Assembly (NCBI GenBank): GCA_011316305.1 | Contig: SAUG01000147.1 | Location: forward strand, 1-64,000 | Length of the DNA stretch: 64,000 nucleotides | Direction of reading: 5' to 3' | DNA from: Rusavskia elegans | Taxonomy: Eukaryota; Ascomycota; Lecanoromycetes; Teloschistales; Teloschistaceae | Shown: piece by piece, positions 55,244-64,000 of the stretch | How positions within the stretch are numbered: position 1 is the stretch's first letter | Layout of the letters: each line of letters starts with the position of its first letter | The notes under the pieces: model-generated | Database searches by the model: none | Seen by the model: only the letters and a program-made list of their open reading frames with translations | What the model was told of the DNA's origin: nothing | Made by a program: the position numbers and the translations under genes

Positions 55244-58200
55244 CTTCGTACGATCTAAAATAAAGACTAGGATATTCTAGAATTCTATAATTTTTTTATA
55301 TTATTAAAGGCCTAGTTATCTTTTCTATTAGAAAAATAACGTTCGATCTTTTTTCTTTTTAAAATTTATCCGGAATTATAACGTACTATACGCGTTTAAG
55401 ACGCGGAATTAAAAAACTTCGGCTATAATAAATAGGTAGCTTAAATTATCTGATAGAAAAATATAGATAAGGCGACGCTAGATTAATAATAGAACTTTTC
55501 TACTAATAGACTTTATCTATCTTTATATAGTAAAGGAAATTTTTAAAGATTCGAAAACCGGAACCGGAAAAATTAATTATAAAATAGTCGGAATAGTATC
55601 GGTAGAAAGAATATTTCTAATATTAGTAATAATAATTTTAGAAAATATAAACGGGATAATAAATCTAGTATATACTTTATTTATAATAGTATATATTATT
55701 AGTTTAAAAGTTATTTTAAAAACTGGAATTAAAGTTAAAATAATTAGAAATCTTATAACTTTTATAGTAATAGTAACCGGTCGTTTAAAAAACCTATCGT
55801 TAATACGATAAAAGATAATTCTAATAATACTAACTTGAATAACTAGTTAAAAAATTAAAAGAACTAGTTATAGTTTTAATAATAGCCTAAAATAAATAAA
55901 TTAAAGTAAGAAACGATTTTCGAACTAGAATATTTATCGAGTTACTAGTAAAAGAATATAGTAGAACTAAAGTATTTCTAGATTTAAACTTTTAAATTAA
56001 TATCGTTTCTTAATTTTTTATTATTTAATACGATTTGGAACCTATTTAAAAAACTAAAAAATCCTATTTTTAATAGATTAGAAGTTAACGCGCTACCTAT
56101 TATAAAATATATAATTTAAATTAGATAATAATAGATAGTTAAAGCCGTCGGAAAATATATATATCGCGATTTTATATTCTAGATACGACCGATAAATACG
56201 GTATTTTTCTAGATATACTAACTTTATATTAAATATATATAGTTATAGACCTAGAATTAAATTAATAGTAATTTTCTATTTATAACGAAACAATATAAAA
56301 TAATTAAACGGAAATAAAATAGTTAACCCGCTTTAATATTAATTTACCGGTAGTCTTTATTTATATATTATAGGCCGAAAAGTATATATTAGTATATATA
56401 ATATCGATTACCCCCGTATATACGAGATCCAATATCGATACCGTTATATAGGCGGGAACTAACGGCGCCGATAAAGATAAAGACGATAAAAATATATAAC
56501 GGGCTAAGCTATCGATTCTAGAACCTATATATAAAGAAATCGAAGCTTATAATATATATTTAGTAGTTTTTTTACCGTCGTTTAAAGATATTAATTATAT
56601 AATCGAATTAGATAGAAAAGATCCGTTATATAACCTAATTTATAGCCTATTTAAACGCGAGCTCGATAAGCTACGAGATTATCTAGATAGCGTTTTAAAA
56701 AAAAGCTGGATCCGTTATTTAATATTTTCTATAAAAGCTCTAATTTTCTTCGTACTAAAGAAAAATAGTAGTTTTCGTATATATATCGACGATAGAGGTT
56801 TTAATAAGGTAACGATTAAAAACTATTATCTATTACCTTTTATTTTAAAAACTCTAGATCGATTATTAAAAGTAAAATATTTTTCTAAATATAATATTAA
56901 AGACGCCTACTATTAAATTCGAATTAAAAAAAATAATAAATAGAAAACCGCGTTTCGTATAAAATATAGATATTTCGAATACTTTATTATATTTTTTAGT
57001 TTTATTAATATATCTATAACTATCTTATTCTCTAGTAATCGGGCTTTAGAAAAACTTATTAATATTTACTATATAGTTTATCTAGATAATATTCTAATCT
57101 TTTCTAATTTAGAAAAAGAATATTAGAAATATATTAAATAGATCGCTCGAAAGTTTTATAATATATAGTTATATTTTAACTTTAAAAAGTATATTTTTAA
57201 TATTAAAAGTATAGAGTTCATAGACTTTATTATATCTACGGAAGATATATCGATAAATTCGGAACGAATAAAAACTATTTAGAAATAGCTAGTCCTAAAG
57301 ATTTATCGGAAGATATAAATCTTTTTAAAATTAATTAACTTCTATTAGCGTTTTATCTACTAGTATTTTCGGATTATAATACTTTTAATAAATTTATTTA
57401 TAGAGAACGTAGCTAGAAAAAAATCGGAACCGTTTTACTAAACTATCGGAATCTAAAAAACTTTCGAAAAATTAAAATATACTTTTAATACCGCCGGGAT
57501 ATTATAGTATTTCGATTTAGAAAAAGAAATTTATATCGAAACTAATTATTTTTAAAATCGAATTAATTAAAATTATATTTTAATCTAATAAAAATAGTCG
57601 CTAGCGCCTAGTTATATTCTAGTCGAAAAAAATGATTCTTACTAAATATAATTATAAGATATATAATACCGAATTACTCGCTATTATTAAAGTTTTCGAA
57701 TAATAGAAATATTATTTTAAAGACGTAAAATATATAGTAAAGGTCTAGATAGATTATAATAACTTTTAAAATTTTATAAAAGTTAAAAAATTTAATATTT
57801 AATTATATCCCTAGGTTATTAAATTAGCTACTATAGATTTCGATATTTTCTATTATTTAAAAAAGACGAATCTAGCTAATCCGCTTTCTAAAAGATCGGA
57901 TTATAAAAATATTAATTTATAAATCTAGATAATATTATCTATATTATAGTAGAAGCTAAATTTTATTAGCTATAAATTAAATAGCGAACCGTTTTCTATA
58001 TAGAAAATTATAGTTAATTACGTTTTACGCGGGCGTATAACTAGAGGGTTTAGAAAACCTTTTATAGAACCTAAAAATTCTAAAGATAATAGAATTAATC
58101 TTCTACTACTAAGTAAAGGATATAATATATTTTGTATATCGAGATTATTTTCGGATACGATAGACCGCCGACGCGGTAATAATAGATTAATAATAACTAT

Positions 58201-59619
58201 TTCCGATAAAAAATATAATAATAAAATAAATCCTATCGCTAGAAATATATACTATAGTCTAGATATTTTATATTAAATAGCGTAGAAAACTACTATTAAT
58301 AAAATAGTTTATAGTAAAATAATTTTTAATATATATAATATATTTATTTAGCTTTAAAATCAAAATACCGATATTTAGAAATATTTATAGACTATCTAGT
58401 ATAAATTAAAAAAAAAGCCGAACTATAGAATATAGAAGTAAAGACTAGTTTTTTCTTTTATAAAAAGTCTTTATATATATCCGAAGACGAGGTACTATAT
58501 ATAGAGTTCCTAGTAAAATACTATAACGATTTTATAGCTAGATATTTTAGATATTAGTAAAATTTATTATTTATTTATCGTAGTTATAGCTAGCCGAAAC
58601 TATTTAAAAATATTAGAAAGTATATAGAAATATATAATATCTATTAATAAGTTAAAGTCTATAGATATAAATTATATAGGAAGTTATAAAATCTTCTATA
58701 TTTTATATAACTATAGAAAAAAATAGCGATAGATTTTATTATTAGATTACTATTTATTTAATACTTTCGAAATATAGTAGATTTAGTATTTATAGCCGTC
58801 GATTAATTTACTAAAATAGCGAGATATATCCTTTATTATAAAATAATTAATATAAAAGATTTTATAGAATTTATTATCGATAAATTTTAATATAAAGAAT
58901 TTATTCCTAATAGAATTATTAATAATAGAAACTCGTTATTTATAAGCGAATTCTGATTAGAAATCTACTATTATCTAAAAATTAAACTTTATTTAAATAT
59001 TATATTCTATTTTTAAATTAACAGATAGATTAAATAATAGAATTAATTATTAGAATATTATCTAAAAGTATATATTTATAAAAAATAGAAAAACTAAATT
59101 AAATTTCTATTTTTAGCTAAATTTGTCTATAATAATAGCGAATATAATATTATAAAAATATCTTCTTTTAAAGTATTTATAGACTATAATCTAGATATAA
59201 TTTTTAAAGGCGTTAAAAATAACGCTATAGAAAAAAAAATAATAAATACAAAAATACTAGTAGTAAAAGAAAAAGTCGTAAATTTATAAAAAATATACGA
59301 ATCGATATATACGAATTAAAATAAAATTTAGATAAACAAGGTTAAATATTATAATAAAAAATATTAATCGATAGAATATAAAGTTAATAATTTAGTACTA
59401 TTATCTATAAAAAACCTAAAATTTTAATAATCGAAAAAAATTACTTTTAAATTTATAGAATTATATCGGATTTCGAAATATATAGACTTTTAAATTTATT
59501 AGTTAATTTTTCTTATTAGATTAAAAATCTATAATACCTTTTATATATTTTTATTAGAAAAGTTCTATCGCCGTTAAAATAGTAAATTGCTAGAATATCT
59601 ATTACCGGATTTTATCGAT

Positions 59620-59790
59620 AATAAAAAAAAATAGAAAGTAAAAGCTATTTTAGATAAAAGATTTATAAAATCTAAAAAAGACGAAAAATTAAAAGTAGAA
59701 TATCTAATTAAATAGGCTAGTTAACTAAAGAAATATAATTCCTAATAGCTATAAAAAGATTTTAAAAATATTTAGAAATTTATCGAGATA
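59620..59790 (+). pseudogene. Decayed chromodomain at the end of Gypsy pol
   Basis: The reading frame shows an acidic start, then AILDKRFIKSKKDEKLKVEY, LIKWAGQ-like and PQKDFKNI-like pieces with in-frame stops. This is the order of a chromodomain (VEAIL, YLVKW, W-P, L-N). Such domains steer chromovirus integration to heterochromatin. Confidence 0.65.
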
Positions 59791-59936
59791 TATAATTAAA
59801 ATAACTCTTTAATAAAAAAATATAAAAAAGATAAAATTTAACGGAAATAAACTATAATTATAGATATTAAACGTTTATAGAATATATATATAATATATAT
59901 ATTTAAAAGTATATTTATAGTTAATAAATTCTTTTA

Positions 59937-60332
59937 TAGACTGGCCGTTTCGGGTCGGATTCCCGTTGAACCGTCGGGTACCCGACCCGATCTTAGTAAC
60001 TCGATCCGGACCCGATCTAATTATTTAATATATTTAATATATTATTATTTTAATTTTTTAATAAAAGTAATATATCGAGGTAATATATTTAGTTTTACTA
60101 CGGACTCTCTAGCTAGCGTAGTTAATTAATTAGAATTTTTTTAGTAAATTTGTATAAAAGTTATACTAGCTTTATACTTTTATACTAAGGTTTAGCGTTT
60201 TTTTAGGTCGGGTCGGGTTAGTTAACCCGGGTTCGAAACCCGGCCGGGTCGGATTATATTTTCGTTTAACCCGATTCGGGTTAGGTCGGATTAGCTAACT
60301 CGGGTTCGAAACCCGACCCGACGGTCAGTCTA
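59937..60332. mobile_element. hAT-like MITE, 396 bp, with 8-bp target duplication
   Basis: Flanked on both sides by ttctttta (59929-59936 and 60333-60340), a perfect 8-bp direct repeat. Termini are tagactggccg and its partner cggtcagtcta, inverted repeats matching 10 of 11 bases, and similarity continues inward as cgggtcgg(a/g)tt. The 8-bp duplication and TAG/CAG start fit the hAT superfamily. No coding capacity, so non-autonomous. The interior holds GC-rich gggtcgggtcggg motifs and two palindromic gggttcgaaaccc segments that survived RIP because they lack CA/TG. Confidence 0.85.
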
Positions 60333-60866
60333 TTCTTTTAAATTATTCTATAGAATCTATAATACTAGAGACTTTATTTACTATAATACGGGTTATATAT
60401 TTTAATTTTTAGATATCTATATTTATATAATCGACCTAGTTTTATTATATATTTCTATTTTAGACTATTTTTTTATTCTATAATAGACGGGAAAGATAGT
60501 ACCGGAAAAATAATCTACTTTAATATTATTAAAAAGAAAATTTATAGAAATTTATAGATAGAAATACAAGTATTAAAAGATATTAGATTATTTATTAAAG
60601 ATACTATCTAAAGAGCCGAGATACCGATAGTTTTAATTTTTAGAAATTAAAATCTAGATACTTCCGGCGCCTTTAAAGCTATATATAGAAAAATTAACAG
60701 AAACTATAATAAAATAATAGATAAAAAAGTTAATAGAAACTATAATAAAATTACTAGCGATAAAATTTTCTCTTTTTCTTTAATAATATATAGGAAAATA
60801 ACTAGATATAAATTATTATTATTATAGTTATTAAACGTATAGAAAAGACTATCGAAATATATTATT

Positions 60867-60874
60867 AAAGGGGG
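60867..60874 (+). other. Possible polypurine tract of an LTR element
   Basis: aaaggggg followed directly by tattattttatac, as expected for a polypurine tract abutting a 3' LTR whose TG start has become TA by RIP. No matching 5' LTR was found, so this is tentative. Confidence 0.3.
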
Positions 60875-62525
60875 TATTATTTTATACAAAAAAACTTTAA
60901 TTACGGGTATAGATTATTCGATTTTTAATATCGGATATTTTATAGTAGGCGTTCGAATCGGAATAAAACTATTATCTAAAAGTTTTTAAATAGTATTAGA
61001 AAAAGATATATAATATTTATATCGTCTAGTAACCAGAAATACTATATTTTATAATATATTCGGTAATTTTATAATAATATATTAGTAATTAACTATTTTA
61101 TATAGAAGATTATAGATTATATTTAAAGATTTTAGATTAAAGACCGGATATAATATAGTAGTAAAATAGGATATTATAATAGATATCTATACTACCGCCG
61201 AGGTATTAATAGTATCTATTCTAAAAGGTAGAGATCTAGATACCGCCGGCGGGACAGAATTCTCGCGATAAAAGATAAATAGAGACAGTAAACGCGAAAG
61301 GAAGCCGAAATTTTAAAAAAAAAAATTAGAGACAATAGCAGTCCGCTACGTCTAGTATTTATAAAATTTATATTTTAAAATAGTTAATTTAGTCCGTATA
61401 ATTTTATTTTTTCTAGCTAGATTTTAATTAATATATTTATATATATTTAAATATTTAAAAATAGAATTTAATATTATCGCGAAATAGTTAAAAATTATAG
61501 ATATCTATATAAAATTATATAATATCGTATTAAAAATAGAGATATATTTAATAATATTTATAATATCTAAAATAAATCTTTTTATAAATTTATAATTATT
61601 AAAAAATAATTATTTTTTATTTTAAATTATAAACCGATAAATATTTATTATTTATTTTATAGCTAAATTAAAAAAATAAAATTTCTATTATAGTTAGCTT
61701 TAAACTAATATAATAGAAAAAACTATATTATTTTATAGTCGGAAAAATCTTTTCTATCTTTTTTATATTTTAAATAAATATTAATAAAATAGTTTTTCGA
61801 ATATTCGAAAATAGGACGTAGACGATTAATATTATTATAATCGCTAGTCGCGTAATATAAATATCTAATATATAGTAAAAAAGCTATTTTATATATATAA
61901 AGGTAAAAAATTTATATAGACGACGAAATACTATTTAAATAAATAAAATATAAAAAATTAAAATTTCTATTAAATAAAGTATTATTATATTATCGCTTAT
62001 ATATCGGAACTATATTATTTCGAATATTTATTTACTATTTAAAATCTTCGAATATTTATATTAGATTCGGGTTTAATTATATTTATTAAAATTTTTATCT
62101 AATATTATTTATAAATTATATATATATAGATACGCGAATATAGTATTTATCTATAGATATAATATATTTTTTCGAGGATATATACTAAAATAAAGTTATA
62201 TTATTTATTTAACGGTACTATAATATAGTAGTTAATATTTCTAGCCGTAATTATAGTCGTATTTCGTTAATTAGAAAATTTATATTCGATTTATAATATT
62301 ATCCTTTTTTTTAACTTTATTCTGGTATATATCTATATTATTAAAATATAGTTATATATAAAGGAGGGACCGATTATAATAATAACTAAAAAGTAACTTT
62401 TTTTTTATATTTTTTTTTATTTTTATAATTAACTATAAAGTTAATAGATTTATTTAATAAATACTATAAATATATAAATTAATCTAGTATAATATCGAAA
62501 ACGATATCGTTAAAGAAAAGGTAAT

Positions 62526-62762
62526 AATAAAACGTTAAACGCGTTATATAGACTTTAGAAATATAATTAAAACGTTTGGAAACAAGATTCGCTATCTAGT
62601 TACTAAAACGTTACTAGTATATCAGATTTCGATCCTTTTCTATTTTTTTTTCTTTTATTACTAGATTATATTCTAGATTTTCTAGGATATAAATTAGTTT
62701 TATAATAAATTTTTCATCTGGTCTACAATCGTATATTGTTTTAGAAATATATCTATTTTATA
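62526..62762 (-). repeat. 240-bp repeat, copy 3
   Basis: Same orientation as copy 1, with aaaacgttaaacgcgttata at one end and atatctattttatag at the other. It sits downstream of the second Copia remnant. Confidence 0.75.
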
Positions 62763-63079
62763 GTTTTATTACTTTTATAAAAGGAATATCTTCGTTAATA
62801 GGATTATAGTATATTTTATTAGCTAAATTTCCGCTATTATAGCTATTTTATAGCGACGTTCTATTTTCTAAAATAGGCAGCGATAGAAAAAGCTGGTTTT
62901 TTTTATCTTTTTTATTATTATTAGATATTAGAAGCGAGGATTTTTTTCTAGATATATCCGGATTCGTTTAGATTTATTTAAAGATATTATCTTTATCGCT
63001 TTCGCTATTACTAAATTTAGTTATAAAATAGTCTATATATAGGATATCGAATATATTATATAGAAAGGGCTCTATTTAT

Positions 63080-64000
63080 AGCTAAATTTAATTCACTTTT
63101 CAAAATTAATAGAACGAAGTTTCGTTAAATATAATATTATAAGTACGGATAATTTTTCTCTAGTTCGGAATCTAGATAAAGTAGATATTCGTACTATTAT
63201 ATTCTACTAAAAATCTAATATAAACTTTAAAATACAACTTTTAGAATTTCGGAATATATTTATCTAATATATAAACCTTATAGCTGTATATTCGGAAGTA
63301 ATCTAGATATAAAACGGATTTAGTAACTATTTAAAATAGAATTTTCTATATAAACTTTTTCTTTAATATAATATTTATAATATAGGCGGCGGCTAAAATA
63401 GTCTAAAATTAAAAATAGTATAAAAAATTTACTCCGTTTATTATTACTTTAGTTTTGATAATAAAAATATAGTCTAATCGTTTCGAATAACTATTTTAAA
63501 TTTATATATTTAAAGTAGTAGATTTCTAGAAAATTTCTAGCTCTACTATAAAGTTTAAAATTTTTTTATCTAAAATTAACTTTATATTTAACTATATAAA
63601 AACCATTATATTTTTATAGCGTATTTAAATAAATTTAAAAAAACGGCGAAGAAATTTAGTAACTTTTGATTTAAAGCGATAGATTTCGACGATATAAAAA
63701 TCCGTTTTAATATATACGAGATATAAAATCTAGTAATAATAGTTTAAACCGACGACTATTAGAATTAAATCGTATATAATTCGATAGAAAAACTCGTCGG
63801 AATCTTCTAATTTACGCGAAGATATTAAAATAATTTAATAGATTTTAGGTACGGCGTACGTTAAATATTTATTAATTAATAGTACTTTGGATTTATTTAT
63901 AATCTCTATCCTTTTAGCTACTTGCTATAGATACTAGATAGTTTTATCGGCGGCGTAAACGAATAGCTAGTACTAGTCTTTAATTATATCCGATTTAGTT
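63080..64000 (-). pseudogene. Decayed Ty1/Copia integrase region, running off the window
   Basis: On the minus strand, about 63.80-63.55 kb gives a YRIIYDLIPIVVGLN stretch, then YIKTDFYIVEIYRFKSK, which fits the Copia integrase core. Near 63.19-63.10 kb a YEYLLYLDSELEKNYPYL-like piece matches the linker that precedes reverse transcriptase. Numerous stops. The reverse transcriptase that should follow was not found, so the element is broken or interrupted near the 240-bp repeat. Confidence 0.6.

Larger units (their letters stand above)
54690..59800 (+). pseudogene. Decayed Ty3/Gypsy (chromovirus-type) gag-pol
   Basis: Plus strand, riddled with stops. Order of recognisable parts: a gag-like start near 54.7 kb (YGDKITFKKYYK), reverse transcriptase at about 56.60-57.30 kb with an IDDRGFNKVTIKNYYLLP block (56790), an LKDAYY-like block (56895) and YLDNILIFSN at the catalytic box (57075, Asp replaced by Asn), RNase H/connection at 57.5-57.95 kb (YNTELLAIIKVFE), integrase at 58.5-59.1 kb with the LAG-type HxxP start and a DRFTK-like block, and a chromodomain at about 59.62-59.79 kb (EVEAILDKRF-like, then KVEYLIK and SWQ-type ending). 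A chromodomain after integrase marks the chromovirus clade. Long terminal repeats could not be delimited. Confidence 0.8.
51441..64000. repeat. RIP-mutated AT-rich transposon island
   Basis: From about 51.44 kb to the window end the sequence becomes very AT-rich, dominated by TA steps, while CA and TG dinucleotides nearly vanish and CG survives. This is the known signature of repeat-induced point mutation, which converts CpA to TpA on both strands of duplicated DNA. Almost no open frame exceeds 75 codons. Remnants of several retroelements are recognisable (listed separately). No host gene is seen in these 12.5 kb. Confidence 0.93.

Noticed and set aside
60220..60320. tRNA gene suggested by GGTTCGAAACC words
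   Set aside because: No acceptor stem, no anticodon arm and the words lie in palindromes of the MITE.

Overview
The window looks like a contig from a filamentous ascomycete (Pezizomycotina, plausibly Dothideomycetes). The evidence is short 48-66 nt spliceosomal introns with gtaagt-type donors and ctgac/ctgat branch sites, dense genes on both strands, fungus-restricted families (Fmp52, DUF2011, Swf1, PDR-type ABC-G, Met10), and a sharp change at about 51.44 kb to very AT-rich DNA almost free of CA/TG. That last pattern is the footprint of repeat-induced point mutation (RIP). Gene models were spliced by hand, and the exon phases close exactly in every multi-exon model given except ATG12, which is 5'-partial.

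Layout. 1-0.9 kb: a 48-base G run, a long pyrimidine tract and the 3' part of ATG12. 1.2-6.5 kb: ketopantoate hydroxymethyltransferase, a small probably mitochondrial protein and a basic, disordered Tco89-like protein. 7.1-11.7 kb: MET10 (sulfite reductase flavoprotein subunit) divergent from FMP52. 11.9-20.4 kb: a P450 and a large PDR ABC transporter on the same strand. Three long introns of the transporter are visibly related to each other. 21.6-24.5 kb: a Cys-rich single-pass membrane protein and a DUF2011 protein. 25.0-29.2 kb: PAN2. 30.6-36.8 kb: a RING-like protein, a secreted repeat protein with KR sites, a PNPOx/FNR-type flavoprotein and a MARVEL protein. 37.0-39.8 kb: an ataxin-10 family protein. 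40.4-46.4 kb: a fused asparaginase/HIT/HIT/asparaginyl-tRNA-synthetase-like gene, divergent from two tandem P-loop kinase paralogues. 46.5-50.4 kb: SWF1 palmitoyltransferase and a second P450. 51.4-64.0 kb: a RIP-ruined transposon island with a plus-strand Ty3/Gypsy element carrying a chromodomain, minus-strand Ty1/Copia pieces, a 396-bp hAT-like MITE with a perfect 8-bp target duplication, and a 240-bp repeat in three copies.

The two strongest leads are these. (1) A dispersed repeat family built around GATACCTCGA and CTGGCAG cores occurs inside at least five introns and at several intergenic sites, and behaves like introner-like elements or a very short hairpin element. (2) A 966-residue fusion joins an isoaspartyl peptidase/asparaginase, two HIT-type folds and a class II synthetase core. 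In principle one polypeptide could make, hydrolyse and recycle asparagine or aspartate adenylates. A kexin-type repeat precursor at 32 kb is a third candidate. No CRISPR, rRNA or convincing tRNA gene was seen.
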